Assembly (NCBI RefSeq): GCF_022398315.1
Contig: NZ_JAKEVF010000002.1
Span: 739,448-803,447 of the forward strand
DNA: 64,000 nucleotides
Direction: 5' to 3'
Source of the DNA: Shewanella sp. Isolate11
GTDB taxonomy: Bacteria; Pseudomonadota; Gammaproteobacteria; Enterobacterales; Shewanellaceae
Every line of letters starts with the position of its first letter. Position 1 is the first letter of the stretch. The translations under genes were made by a program, and so were the position numbers. The notes under the pieces are model-generated. The model was not told the origin of the DNA. It saw only the letters and a program-made list of their open reading frames with translations, and made no database searches. Below are positions 7,945 to 16,986 of the stretch, one piece after another.

Positions 7945-9375
7945 ATGGTTCAACTAAATCAAAATTTTATCAATAGCATAGCCAAAGATATGCCCGCCCA
8001 TTTATCGATGGACGATTTTATCGCCTATAGCGCCAAGCCATTAAGACCTTCTATTAGGGTAAACACCCTTAAAATAGCTAGCACAACCTTTGTCCGATTG
8101 ATGCAAGCCAAAGGTTGGCACTTCGAGGCTATCCCCTGGTGCCAAGATGGCTTTTGGGTCACAGCTGCTGAAGATATTCAACTAGGTAACACCATAGAGC
8201 ACATTCAGGGTTTGTTTTATATTCAAGAAGCCAGCTCGATGTTGCCTCCTCATGCGCTTTTTCCTGAGGTTATAGACAAGGCAAATGAACTGACACTACT
8301 TGATATGGCATCGGCGCCGGGATCAAAAACCACCCAACTCGCAGCGATGATGCATAATCAAGGCTTATTGGTTGCCAATGAATACTCATCGAGCCGGGTC
8401 AAAGTACTGCATGCAAACGTGCTACGTATGGGAGTGAAAAACTGCGCCCTAACTCACTTCGATGCAAGGGTTTTTGGTGAATACCTATATGAAACTTTCG
8501 ATGCTATTTTGCTGGATGCGCCCTGCAGCGGAGAAGGTACAGTACGAAAAGATCCCGATGCTCTGAAGCACTGGGATTTTTCTGAGATAGAAGCAATTGC
8601 TGCGACACAGAAGGACTTAATTGAATCGGCGTTTCTCGCTCTCAAGCCTGGCGGCAGCCTGGTTTATTCAACCTGCACCTTAAACCAAACAGAAAATCAA
8701 TCCGTGTGTCAGTACCTTAAACAGCGCTACCCTAACGCCGTCGAATTTGTGCCGTTAAATAAACTATTTACCGATGCCGATAAAGCCTGTACCCCTGAAG
8801 GTTTCTTGCATGTATGGCCGCAAATTTACGATAGCGAAGGTTTCTTCGTTGCCAAAATAACCAAAACTGCCTCTGTAGAGCGAGCTAAACCTGAGCCTAA
8901 AGCGCAAAAGAACTTTCCTTTTACAGCTGTCAGTAACAAGCAATCTCAAGCCTTACAAGAATACTTTTCCAGCTTCAATATCGAGCTAAAGCAATACGGC
9001 TGTTTAATGCAGCGTGATGATGAGTATTGGCTGTTCCCTGACAATATTTTGCCTTTGATCGGTAAAATTCGCTTCCAACGGCTCGGAATTAAAGTTGCTG
9101 ACGGACTTAAAAAAGGTTTTAAAGTTCGACACGAGGCCATCACAGCACTAGCCAACGTAGAAGATAGCATCGCACTCGATGAACAACAGGCCAGCGATTT
9201 CTTGATGGGCCGCGACATCATGTTAGCGAGCAAAACTAAGCCTCAAGGCGAAAAAATCGTCTGCTATCAAGATGTCAATTTGGGATTAGTAAAACACTTA
9301 GGAAACAAGCTGAAAAACAGCCTACCCAGAGAGCTGGTCAAAGATAAAATCGCTGCATCCAGCAGCAAACTTTAA
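7945..9375 (+). CDS. rsmF: 16S rRNA (cytosine-1407-C5) methyltransferase RsmF
   Basis: A 476-residue RsmB/Nop2-type SAM methyltransferase. The SAM motif is LDMASAPGSKTTQ (119-131). The two catalytic cysteines are Cys194 in DAPCSGEGTVRKD and Cys244 in YSTCTLN. The C-terminal ~170 residues form the PUA-like and extra domain of YebU/RsmF that docks on the 30S subunit. Length is close to E. coli RsmF (479). It methylates C1407 of 16S rRNA on assembled 30S. It is monocistronic; no clear terminator follows, but a perfect palindrome lies 48 bases downstream. Confidence 0.94.
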   Translation: MVQLNQNFINSIAKDMPAHLSMDDFIAYSAKPLRPSIRVNTLKIASTTFVRLMQAKGWHFEAIPWCQDGFWVTAAEDIQLGNTIEHIQGLFYIQEASSMLPPHALFPEVIDKANELTLLDMASAPGSKTTQLAAMMHNQGLLVANEYSSSRVKVLHANVLRMGVKNCALTHFDARVFGEYLYETFDAILLDAPCSGEGTVRKDPDALKHWDFSEIEAIAATQKDLIESAFLALKPGGSLVYSTCTLNQTENQSVCQYLKQRYPNAVEFVPLNKLFTDADKACTPEGFLHVWPQIYDSEGFFVAKITKTASVERAKPEPKAQKNFPFTAVSNKQSQALQEYFSSFNIELKQYGCLMQRDDEYWLFPDNILPLIGKIRFQRLGIKVADGLKKGFKVRHEAITALANVEDSIALDEQQASDFLMGRDIMLASKTKPQGEKIVCYQDVNLGLVKHLGNKLKNSLPRELVKDKIAASSSKL

Positions 9376-9422
9376 TCGCTCGACGAAGCTCTGAATCAAA
9401 AATGACTTTAGTTTGCGAGATA

Positions 9423-9442
9423 TCGATAAAGTACTTTATCGA
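9423..9442. repeat. Perfect 20-bp palindrome
   Basis: TCGATAAAGT followed directly by its reverse complement ACTTTATCGA. It has no loop and no T-run, so it looks more like a dimeric regulator site or cruciform than a terminator. It lies in the 520-base spacer between rsmF and tatD, ~250 bases upstream of the candidate sRNA. Confidence 0.6.
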
Positions 9443-9691
9443 AGCTGTGCAGTATTTTAGTGGCTGGACAAAGAAAGCCAATTATCATAAATGTAACTAT
9501 TTCATTGAGTTTTAAGCGAAGTTAAAGAACAAAACATGGCTAAGAGTGGTTTGAATTATCCAAGGTTGCCAGTTGCATTGATAAGATCCAATAAACAAAT
9601 TACTCATATAAAATCGGTTTTTTATGAAAATTTATACTGGTTATTTTTTATTCTATTGAGGTGTTTTTTTTTAGCTCGACTACAATTTAAG

Positions 9692-9797
9692 GCCTGAGAA
9701 CGAATTGAGAGAGGGGTTCTCAAACAGTAGCGCACGGCTCTGCAAAGAGCCATTCCCCTAGACCCAGAACAATTGGAATAGTTTTGGGTCTTTTTTT
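9692..9797 (+). ncRNA. Candidate small RNA with intrinsic terminator
   Basis: In the 520-base spacer between rsmF and tatD, a TACAAT -10 box (9681-9686) precedes ~105 bases with three stackable hairpins. These are GAGAAC...GTTCTC, GGCTCTGCAAAGAGCC, and a last stem GACCCA-AAC/GTT-TGGGTC (interrupted by one unpaired base on each side) directly followed by seven T. An outer AGGGG/CCCCT pairing is also possible. A promoter-like box, nested stems and a classic terminator with no convincing reading frame suggest a stand-alone sRNA. It does not match my memory of 6S, 4.5S, Spot 42, GcvB, RyhB, Qrr, FnrS or CsrB. The exact 5' end is inferred, and the -35 (TTGAGG, 19-base spacing) is weak. Confidence 0.5.
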
Positions 9798-9820
9798 GTC
9801 CAGTTGTTGATATAAATGAG

Positions 9821-9849
9821 TAATACCAATCAGTGTAAGAGCTGCTCAC
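9821..9849. repeat. Truncated copy of an interspersed palindromic repeat
   Basis: TAATACCAATCAGTGTAAG and the following ten bases match the left half of the element at 20500-20562. The right half is absent. Confidence 0.6.
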
Positions 9850-9895
9850 ATGCTTGTTAACTGACTTTAAGCACACACTAGCTCCAAGCTAGCAT

Positions 9896-10684
9896 TTATC
9901 GCCCAACCAATTTGGCAGCATCTTTAAACAGATTGAAAAAGTTATCAGTGGTAGATTGGGCCAACGACTCTAAAGATTCCCCACGCAGTTCTGCCACAAA
10001 TTCAGCCACATCGCGTACATAGGCAGGTTGGTTTTCTTGGCCCCGATGAGGAACAGGCGCTAAATAAGGGGCGTCGGTTTCAACCAGTAACCTGTCTTTT
10101 GGTACTTTGCGGATAACAGTGCGTAATTCGCCTGCATTTTTAAAGGTCACAATGCCTGAAACCGAAATATAAAAACCAAGATCAATGGCAGCCTTGGCCA
10201 TCTCCCAGTTTTCAGTAAAGCAATGCAATACACCGCCTACTTTATCTGCATTTCCCGCTTTCAATAATGCGATAGTGTCTTCTCGTGCATCACGAGTATG
10301 TACAATCAGGGGTTTATCAACGTCGACAGCCAACGCAATCTGCTGCTCAAAACAAGATTGTTGTAGTGCCTTAGTTTCATCGGCATAGAAATAATCTAAG
10401 CCGGTCTCACCAATAGCAATCACTTTAGGGTCTTGAATGTATTGATATAACTCTTGGGTATCCAGACCTTCTTGCACATCTAAAGGGTGCACACCCGCTG
10501 ACAAAAACACTTGCTCAAATTCTGCCATTTTCTGCTGCATCGACGTAAAGCCTTTTTGGCGCACATTAACGCAAAGAAAATAGTCGACCCCTCGAGACTT
10601 AGCTTGAGATAACAAATGTTGAAGAGAGGCATGATCGGGAGCGGCTTTAAGACGATCAAGATGGCAATGTGAATCGATTAACAC
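9896..10684 (-). CDS. tatD: TatD-family metal-dependent DNase
   Basis: A TIM-barrel metallohydrolase of ~262 residues. The start I chose (GTG) gives MLIDSHCHLDRL, the exact family opening with the metal-binding HxH. GETGLDYFYA, VHTRDA, LHCFTENW and VETDAPYLAP supply the remaining metal ligands (Glu, His, His, Asp). The YcfH/TatD group shows DNase or 3'-5' exonuclease activity. A TTG four codons upstream (to 10696) is an alternative, and neither has a strong RBS. It is the last gene of the pabC-mltG-tmk-holB-pilZ-tatD cluster, an order shared with E. coli apart from pilZ. Confidence 0.92.
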   Translation of the reverse strand: MLIDSHCHLDRLKAAPDHASLQHLLSQAKSRGVDYFLCVNVRQKGFTSMQQKMAEFEQVFLSAGVHPLDVQEGLDTQELYQYIQDPKVIAIGETGLDYFYADETKALQQSCFEQQIALAVDVDKPLIVHTRDAREDTIALLKAGNADKVGGVLHCFTENWEMAKAAIDLGFYISVSGIVTFKNAGELRTVIRKVPKDRLLVETDAPYLAPVPHRGQENQPAYVRDVAEFVAELRGESLESLAQSTTDNFFNLFKDAAKLVGR

Positions 10685-10727
10685 GCAAATATCCAAGTAG
10701 GCAACAAAAGAGGCAAAGCATACCTAG

Positions 10728-11054
10728 CTACATGGTACAGGTCAAATCACTGGAGGCCAGTTCCCGCGAAAGCAGGTTTTCAATATGGTGCTTATGTGTC
10801 GAGGCATCGGAAACAATTTTGACACCTATTCCAGCAGGTCTACCACCAGAGGCACCTAAAGGGTTAATCCACACCACTACGCCTAGAAACTCATGCTTTA
10901 CGGTTGAGCCTGGAAGCTGGTAAGCAATAGACAACTCTTGCCCTAAATAATGTGTTTCTGAGGTGGTAACAAATAGCCCTGCCGGCTGGATAAACGGCAT
11001 ATAAGCGCGATACAGCTGATGTAATGTATCAAAATTAACTACAATATCGACCAT
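10728..11054 (-). CDS. pilZ: PilZ-domain protein (type IV pilus/c-di-GMP family)
   Basis: A 108-residue cytoplasmic single-domain PilZ protein. YMPFIQPAGLFVTTSETHYLGQELSIAYQLP and the later VVWINPLGASGGRPAGIGVKI form the expected beta-barrel. The RxxxR and D/NxSxxG c-di-GMP motifs are not intact, as in the original PilZ of Pseudomonas, which supports type IV pilus assembly without binding the nucleotide. The gene starts 6 bases after holB and has the same holB-pilZ-tatD order as Pseudomonas. It is translationally close to the cluster and probably co-transcribed. Confidence 0.88.
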   Translation of the reverse strand: MVDIVVNFDTLHQLYRAYMPFIQPAGLFVTTSETHYLGQELSIAYQLPGSTVKHEFLGVVVWINPLGASGGRPAGIGVKIVSDASTHKHHIENLLSRELASSDLTCTM

Positions 11055-11060
11055 GTATTT

Positions 11061-11984
11061 TTAACTTTTATTTAGCGACTGATATTCTAAGATAAACGAT
11101 TGAAATATAGCCATATAATTCATATTCGGCATCATACTCAATTCGTGATACGTTGTCATAACTTTAGCTGCAAAGTCACTTATCTTAGCGTTAATTAATG
11201 CATCGGCACTTTTCTGCTTAATGAGTTTTTGTCGTAAGACAAGATACAAAACTTTAAGCGCATCAGAAACTTGCTTTTGATCTATATTAGATAAACTAGC
11301 ACAGAGGTGTCCAGACGACAAACTTTGTACCCACTGTTTTCTAAGATGAATTAAATCGGCGTAACGTTCTGATTGTAATGCCGATAATAACTCAGTTGGG
11401 CCCCCCATAACAGGTAAACACCAAGTGACATCGGCAGATAATTGATGATGCTGTTGTAGCCATTGCTGAATTTCTGCAATGTTGGGCAACTTGAAATGTA
11501 ACCGCTGACAACGGCTACTTATGGTCGCTACTAGGCGTCCAGGGGTATCCGTTTGCAATAACAACAAGGTATCTTTACCTGGTTCTTCCAACGTTTTTAA
11601 CAGCGCGTTGGCTGCCGCGGTATTTAACCGCTCAGCATGATAGATAATGGCAACCCGTTTACCGCCCTGCTGAGCCGTTGCAGTCAAGCTTTGGCACAAT
11701 TCACGTATTTGATCGACCTTGATTTGATTACCGTCCGCCTCAACTACATAAAAATCGGGGTGACTGCCTGCAGCGAAAAGCTGACAAGGTTTACATTGAC
11801 CACAAGCGCCAGTGCTTTCGGGGCTTAAACACAATGCCAATTTCGCTAAGGTTTGCGTTAGTTCAATTCCACCATAGCCTTGGTGCATCCCAACAAGATA
11901 AGCATGGCCCTGTAATCCACTATTTAGCTGTTGACTAAATTGGGCAATCACAGCTTGATGCCAAGGGATCACATTCATTTTCAC
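11061..11984 (-). CDS. holB: DNA polymerase III subunit delta'
   Basis: A 307-residue clamp-loader subunit of the replisome. It has an AAA+ fold with a degenerate P-loop ([11 protein letters not shown]), as expected for delta', which does not hydrolyse ATP. The zinc module [17 protein letters not shown], the sensor-1 SRC motif in [12 protein letters not shown] and the [16 protein letters not shown] segment are all present. The gene overlaps tmk by 4 bases, a conserved translational coupling. Confidence 0.95.
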   Translation of the reverse strand: MKMNVIPWHQAVIAQFSQQLNSGLQGHAYLVGMHQGYGGIELTQTLAKLALCLSPESTGACGQCKPCQLFAAGSHPDFYVVEADGNQIKVDQIRELCQSLTATAQQGGKRVAIIYHAERLNTAAANALLKTLEEPGKDTLLLLQTDTPGRLVATISSRCQRLHFKLPNIAEIQQWLQQHHQLSADVTWCLPVMGGPTELLSALQSERYADLIHLRKQWVQSLSSGHLCASLSNIDQKQVSDALKVLYLVLRQKLIKQKSADALINAKISDFAAKVMTTYHELSMMPNMNYMAIFQSFILEYQSLNKS

Positions 11985-12610
11985 CAGCCTTGCTGTTGCA
12001 GCACAGTCAAAATGGCTTGATGAACATCAGCCATCTCTTGGCTAGCATCAATAACAAAGATTGAATCATCTTGTTCGGCAAGGCTGAGATAAGTTGCACG
12101 AGCTCGCTGGAAGAAACTGATATCCTGTTGCTCGATCCTGTCTAATGCGCCGCGTTTAGCCGCACGTTGCAAGCCCTGCACAGGGTCAATATCGAGATAG
12201 AGTGTCAGATCAGGTTTGAAACCTTTAAGCGTAGCGGCACTCACAGTTGCCACTAGCGGCATCAAATCACGTCCACCGCCTTGATAGGCTAAGGAAGATA
12301 AATCGTGTCTATCTCCTAGCACCCAACTTCCAGTTTTTAACGCAGGCTTAATGACATTAGCCACCAGCTGCGCTCTTGCGGCATAAATCAACAAACATTC
12401 CGCTTCGTCACATAAGGGATCGCTTGGTTCAGCAATTTTAACGAGGTCACGAATCTTCTCTGCTAGCGGCGTACCACCAGGCTCGCGGGTACATATAGGA
12501 GCCTGCCCTATCTGCTTTTCAATAAAATCTCGAACCAAAGCGATGGCACTCGATTTACCGGCTCCCTCTAATCCCTCAATAACGATAAATTTTGCGCTGG
12601 GTTGACTCAT
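11981..12610 (-). CDS. tmk: Thymidylate kinase
   Basis: A 209-residue dTMP kinase that makes dTDP for dTTP synthesis. The P-loop is [10 protein letters not shown] (13-22). The [14 protein letters not shown] segment binds dTMP, and [15 protein letters not shown] is the DR(Y/H) motif. The LID region has R residues in [12 protein letters not shown], as in E. coli-type enzymes. It overlaps both neighbours (mltG and holB) by 4 bases. Confidence 0.96.
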   Translation of the reverse strand: MSQPSAKFIVIEGLEGAGKSSAIALVRDFIEKQIGQAPICTREPGGTPLAEKIRDLVKIAEPSDPLCDEAECLLIYAARAQLVANVIKPALKTGSWVLGDRHDLSSLAYQGGGRDLMPLVATVSAATLKGFKPDLTLYLDIDPVQGLQRAAKRGALDRIEQQDISFFQRARATYLSLAEQDDSIFVIDASQEMADVHQAILTVLQQQGW

Positions 12611-13614
12611 CGATTTCTCTGATATTTATCTACGGCACGATTGTGCTCTGTTAATGTTTTTGAAAATGTATGGCTACCATCATTTTTAGACACAAAGTAA
12701 AGGTAATCTACCTCGGCAGGATGTGCAGCCGCCGCCAAAGACGCTCCACTTGGCGCAGCTATTGGTGTAGGGGTTAAGCCATTGATACGATAGGTATTGT
12801 AGGGCGTTTTTTTCAATAAATCTTTACGGGTAATATTACCTTGATAGTTATCGCCCATGCCATAAATCACCGTAGGATCTGTTTGAAGGCGCATATTTTT
12901 TCGAAGCCGATTAGTAAACACCGCCGAGATCCAAGGACGCTCGCTCGCTTGTCCTGTCTCTTTCTCGATAATCGATGCCATAATCAATAACTCATAAGGC
13001 GAGGTAAGTGGAATGTTTTTATCTCGACCTTGCCAAGCCTTATCTAACTCGGTTTGCATTTTCAGATAGCTTTGCTCAACGATAACTTTAATGTCATCGC
13101 CGGCTACATAATGGTAAGTATCTGGATAAAACTTGCCTTCTGGTAAACCCGATGTATCACCGTGCTGGGTGAGCACCTGATTAAATACATCATCCTGCCA
13201 TTTAAGTCTGGGTAATTGCTGCAGAACTTGCCGCCACTCTTTAATTGTCTGCCCTTCGATGAGCGTCACGGCGAACACCATCTCACGGCCTTGATTCAAT
13301 TTATCGAGTAAACTACTTACCGTGTCTTCTGGAGTAATTTGATATAAACCTGAACGAATATGCGCTAACTCAGGCTTGAGTTTCACTAATAGCTTTAGCT
13401 TCCAAACATCATCTAGTACGCCGCGCTGAACTAGCCCATTGGCCATCTGTATAAAGGAACTACCGCGTTTAACCTCGAACTCTTGTGTTGTGCTGATCTT
13501 TAGCGGTGATTGACTGTAACTTATCACCGTTTGATAGCCCCATAACAGGCCTACCCCGGCTAAGGTTAATAGCGTTAGCATCGCCCCCAGCAAATTGACT
13601 AATGGTTTTTTCAT
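12607..13614 (-). CDS. mltG: Endolytic murein transglycosylase MltG
   Basis: A 335-residue inner-membrane protein with one N-terminal span ([19 protein letters not shown]) and a periplasmic YceG domain. The catalytic glutamate is Glu217 in [10 protein letters not shown], matching E218 of E. coli MltG. A LysM-like segment (~45-110) precedes it. The enzyme cuts nascent glycan strands and so sets peptidoglycan chain length near the synthesis machinery. It overlaps pabC and tmk by 4 bases each. Confidence 0.95.
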   Translation of the reverse strand: MKKPLVNLLGAMLTLLTLAGVGLLWGYQTVISYSQSPLKISTTQEFEVKRGSSFIQMANGLVQRGVLDDVWKLKLLVKLKPELAHIRSGLYQITPEDTVSSLLDKLNQGREMVFAVTLIEGQTIKEWRQVLQQLPRLKWQDDVFNQVLTQHGDTSGLPEGKFYPDTYHYVAGDDIKVIVEQSYLKMQTELDKAWQGRDKNIPLTSPYELLIMASIIEKETGQASERPWISAVFTNRLRKNMRLQTDPTVIYGMGDNYQGNITRKDLLKKTPYNTYRINGLTPTPIAAPSGASLAAAAHPAEVDYLYFVSKNDGSHTFSKTLTEHNRAVDKYQRNR

Positions 13615-14444
13615 AAAGATAAACTTAAATCCGTTTGTATTTTCCTTGAGATATCACTCATTGCATATTGGATTTGATCAATACGCTTAATCGCTACCAC
13701 ACCAAACAAACTGTTGGAGATCAAGGCCTGTTCAAATTGAGTCAATTCAGCGTAGGCAATATCGCGGCACTCTAAATTAAAGCCTGACTCAATCAAATAA
13801 TAAAAAAGTTGTTCACGCATCACACCGGCAACACCTGAATGGCTCTGTGCTGGCGTCACGACCGTTTTACCTTTGATAAAGAAGATATTCGCCATCGAAG
13901 ATTCAACTAGGTTACCCTGGCAATCAAGTACCAGCCAATCATCAAAATCTTGATTAAGAGGTTCTGAGCGGAGCAATACTTGCTCTAAACGATTTAGGTG
14001 CTTCATCCCAGCAAGGCGAGGCTGACGACTAAGCTGCACAGGATTACTTTGCAGCGTAATCCCTTGAGCTTGCCAGTCTCGATAATGAGCAGGTATGTCA
14101 TGCACCGACAACACTTCTGTTATTAATGCATCATTTGGCGGCAAGTAACCACGGCCCCCTACACCACGGCTCAGCAACAGCTTAATGCAGCCATCATGGC
14201 CACCGTCGGCAACGTAACGCTCAGCCACCTGCTGAATTAACCCTAAAAGTTCCGAACTCGGCTGCCACTCTATGCCAAGACGTTGAGCACTTTGGGCCAA
14301 ACGCGCTAAGTGCACATCGAGAAATAACACGCCCTGTTTCGAGCAGCGCATTGTCGCAAACAGACCATCTCCGTACGCTAACCCTCTATCGAATGCAGAG
14401 ACGCTATCTTGTGCAATGCCGTTAACCCAAACATCTATAGACAT
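13611..14444 (-). CDS. pabC: Aminodeoxychorismate lyase
   Basis: A 277-residue PLP fold-type IV enzyme converting 4-amino-4-deoxychorismate to p-aminobenzoate and pyruvate in folate synthesis. The PLP lysine is K148 in GMKHLNRLEQ. FDRGLAYGDGLFATMR near the N terminus and the SSMANIFF and GVAGVMREQ segments are also typical. The start codon shares one base with the dcd stop (TAATG), so translation may be coupled. Confidence 0.93.
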   Translation of the reverse strand: MSIDVWVNGIAQDSVSAFDRGLAYGDGLFATMRCSKQGVLFLDVHLARLAQSAQRLGIEWQPSSELLGLIQQVAERYVADGGHDGCIKLLLSRGVGGRGYLPPNDALITEVLSVHDIPAHYRDWQAQGITLQSNPVQLSRQPRLAGMKHLNRLEQVLLRSEPLNQDFDDWLVLDCQGNLVESSMANIFFIKGKTVVTPAQSHSGVAGVMREQLFYYLIESGFNLECRDIAYAELTQFEQALISNSLFGVVAIKRIDQIQYAMSDISRKIQTDLSLSL

Positions 14445-15028
14445 TAGCTGTCCTGACTTATCCGGCTAGCAACCGCTTCTTGCTGGTCACGGTATTTGGC
14501 GCTGGCACGTTTATTATAGGGACGAGCCACTGGCGAATTTAAACGTTCGAAGTTTAATGCCCCTATGGTCATCATCGGACGCAGTGCCAGCGGTAATTTA
14601 CCGCTATTGTAAAATTCCAATACAATTTTACCCTGCCAACCCGGATCGATTCGATGAGCAGTAACATGCACCATAAGGCCTAATCTGGCCAACGAAGAAC
14701 GCCCATCGAGCCAGCCAACTATATCCGATGGTAAAGTGACATTTTCATGGGTTACCGCCAAGGCGAGTTCCCCTGGATGCAGGAAGAAAGCTTCCCCTTC
14801 GGCAATCACAATTTTATCGCTCATCACTCTATCGAGTGCCGCTTGTACTTCTGCGCTGGGGCCGCTTAAATCAATAAAAGGAGCCGTATGGTCTTGAAAT
14901 ACGCGAAACTGATCACCTAGCTTAACATCCACACTTACACCACTGATGGCATCGGCTGCGGGACGCGGCTCAATAACAATAGTGCCGTCATCTAAACATG
15001 CTTCAATCTCTAAATCGGTCAAACGCAT
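14444..15028 (-). CDS. dcd: dCTP deaminase
   Basis: A 194-residue homotrimeric enzyme producing dUTP from dCTP, the main route to dTMP in enterobacteria-like organisms. The signatures are [21 protein letters not shown] with the catalytic Glu in GKIVLEFYN, and an N terminus [17 protein letters not shown] like E. coli Dcd (193 residues). It precedes pabC with a 1-base overlap and follows udk by 40 bases. The udk-dcd pairing is also found in E. coli. Confidence 0.96.
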   Translation of the reverse strand: MRLTDLEIEACLDDGTIVIEPRPAADAISGVSVDVKLGDQFRVFQDHTAPFIDLSGPSAEVQAALDRVMSDKIVIAEGEAFFLHPGELALAVTHENVTLPSDIVGWLDGRSSLARLGLMVHVTAHRIDPGWQGKIVLEFYNSGKLPLALRPMMTIGALNFERLNSPVARPYNKRASAKYRDQQEAVASRISQDS

Positions 15029-15068
15029 CTCAATTTAACTCCTAAAATAAATTTCTTATCCGGCTAAA

Positions 15069-15704
15069 TTATTTGACTAATAGGTGCTGAATTCTGGCTT
15101 TTAAGATGTCCGTTGCAATTCGATTTTTACCACCACGAGGTACGATAATATCAGCGTACTGTTTTGATGGGTCGATAAATTGCAGGAACATCGGCCTCAC
15201 CGTTTGGGTATATTGCTGCATCACCGACTCCATGGTTCTGCCCCGCTCTGCAACATCGCGAGATAAACGACGCATAAAACAGATATCTAAAGGCGTATCC
15301 ATAAACACGCTGGCATCCATTATTTCTCTTAGCCTAGGATCCGTCAGCAACAAGATCCCTTCGAGAATAATCACCTTCTTAGGTGTCAGGGTTTCCGTCT
15401 CAGCCAAACGAGTGTGTTCGGTATAACTGTACTGTGGAATTTCAACCGCTTGGCCATTTTTTAGCGCATCGAGATGTTCACACAATAGCGGATGATCAAG
15501 GGCTTTGGGGTGATCATAATTGGTCAACACCCTCTGTTCCATCGACAGATGGCTCTGATCTTTGTAATACGCATCTTCGGCTATGACCGCGATTTGGTCC
15601 GTGCCCAAATCACGACATAACTCTTCGTAAATAGTTTTAGCAATTAAACTCTTACCTGAAGCAGACGCGCCAGCAATACCAATAATCACACATTGCGATT
15701 TCAT
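15069..15704 (-). CDS. udk: Uridine kinase
   Basis: A 211-residue pyrimidine salvage enzyme that phosphorylates uridine and cytidine. The P-loop is [11 protein letters not shown] (9-19). [24 protein letters not shown] and the [17 protein letters not shown] lid are all as in E. coli Udk (213 residues). It begins 9 bases after the apbC stop and is probably in one transcript with apbC, dcd and the genes downstream. Confidence 0.96.
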   Translation of the reverse strand: MKSQCVIIGIAGASASGKSLIAKTIYEELCRDLGTDQIAVIAEDAYYKDQSHLSMEQRVLTNYDHPKALDHPLLCEHLDALKNGQAVEIPQYSYTEHTRLAETETLTPKKVIILEGILLLTDPRLREIMDASVFMDTPLDICFMRRLSRDVAERGRTMESVMQQYTQTVRPMFLQFIDPSKQYADIIVPRGGKNRIATDILKARIQHLLVK

Positions 15705-15713
15705 GCTTAACCC

Positions 15714-16826
15714 TTACTCATCATCTGAAATTGAAATTGAAACTGCACTTTGTGTTTGAGTTAAGGCTAGTTGCGCACCGACTTTACGCGCAATAGCAAG
15801 ATAAAGCTGAGATACTGGACCTTCAGGATCTGCAACCACTGTAGGAGTGCCGTTATCGACATCCTCACGAATATTGAGCTTAAGTGGCAATTGCCCCAGT
15901 AACGGCACCTGGTAGCGTTCAGCAATTTTTGCGCCGCCATCTTGTCCAAAGGGATGCTCTTTATGACCGCATTCGCTGCACAGATGAAAGCTCATATTCT
16001 CGACGATACCCAGTACTGGAATATTCACTTTTTGGAACATGCTGATGCCTTTCTTAGCATCGGCAAGAGCAATATCTTGTGGCGTAGTGACAATCACGGC
16101 ACCGCTCACAGGCACTTTTTGTGAAAGGGTCAGCTGAATGTCACCCGTTCCTGGAGGCATATCAATAATGAGGTAATCCAGCTCAGGCCAGAGAGTTTCG
16201 TTAAGCAATTGTGCCAAGGCGCCAGCCGCCATTGGACCACGCCATACTGCCGCTTCATCACCGCCAAGCATAAAGCCGATAGATTGTGCGCTAATGCCGT
16301 GGGCTTTTGCAGCGGTCATCATTTTGCCATCTGGAGAAACCGGATTAAAGTCAGGTACACCTAACATGATAGGGATTGATGGGCCGTAGATATCGGCATC
16401 TAATATGCCCACTTTTGCACCTTCCGCCGCTAAGGCTAAGGCTAAATTGACCGAAGTGGTTGATTTACCAACTCCCCCCTTACCAGATGAAACAGCGATC
16501 ACTTGCTTGATGTTAGGAAGTGGCTCAACAGCCCCAGATGAAATCGTTGCGGCCTGAAAATCAATCTCACATTCGACTTCATCAATTTCATCGAGTACAG
16601 CAAGTTTATGAGTGATCGCCATAACCGTATCGCGATATTGACTCTGACAAGGATAGGGATAACACAACCCAAGTTGTAATCGCTTACCTTCAATATCCAA
16701 CTTAGTCACACAGCCTGCCGAGACTAAACCTTGATGTAAATATGGATCTTGATATGCATCTAAAATGGCCAAAACCGGCCCGAGAAGATCATCGCTAAGA
16801 TGATAATTCTGAGAAGCTGAAGACAA
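15714..16826 (-). CDS. apbC: Iron-sulfur cluster carrier ATPase ApbC/Mrp
   Basis: A 370-residue MinD/Mrp-family P-loop ATPase that carries and transfers Fe-S clusters. Residues ~1-95 are a MIP18/DUF59-like domain. The deviant Walker A SGKGGVGKST starts at 114, and the cluster-binding pair is Cys283/Cys286 (CSEC). The start is TTG with an AGGGG upstream. It is divergent from metG, the same arrangement as in E. coli, and heads the minus-strand gene series ending at tatD. Confidence 0.95.
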   Translation of the reverse strand: MSSASQNYHLSDDLLGPVLAILDAYQDPYLHQGLVSAGCVTKLDIEGKRLQLGLCYPYPCQSQYRDTVMAITHKLAVLDEIDEVECEIDFQAATISSGAVEPLPNIKQVIAVSSGKGGVGKSTTSVNLALALAAEGAKVGILDADIYGPSIPIMLGVPDFNPVSPDGKMMTAAKAHGISAQSIGFMLGGDEAAVWRGPMAAGALAQLLNETLWPELDYLIIDMPPGTGDIQLTLSQKVPVSGAVIVTTPQDIALADAKKGISMFQKVNIPVLGIVENMSFHLCSECGHKEHPFGQDGGAKIAERYQVPLLGQLPLKLNIREDVDNGTPTVVADPEGPVSQLYLAIARKVGAQLALTQTQSAVSISISDDE

Positions 16827-16986
16827 AACGACTACCCCTAAAAATTAATTTGGCTAAGTGTATCAGAAATTCTAACAGCATTCGGCTAGATTTAGCTCAG
16901 TTAAAGCAGCTTTTAATGAAACTTTTGCGATGATCGGTTAGTATCTATGCCATTCTTTTTGGGCACTTAACTGATTTTGAGACAAG

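Noticed and set aside
9622..9876. 84-codon minus-strand frame in the rsmF-tatD spacer
   Set aside because: It runs antisense through the sRNA terminator, has no RBS and gives a composition unlike a folded protein.
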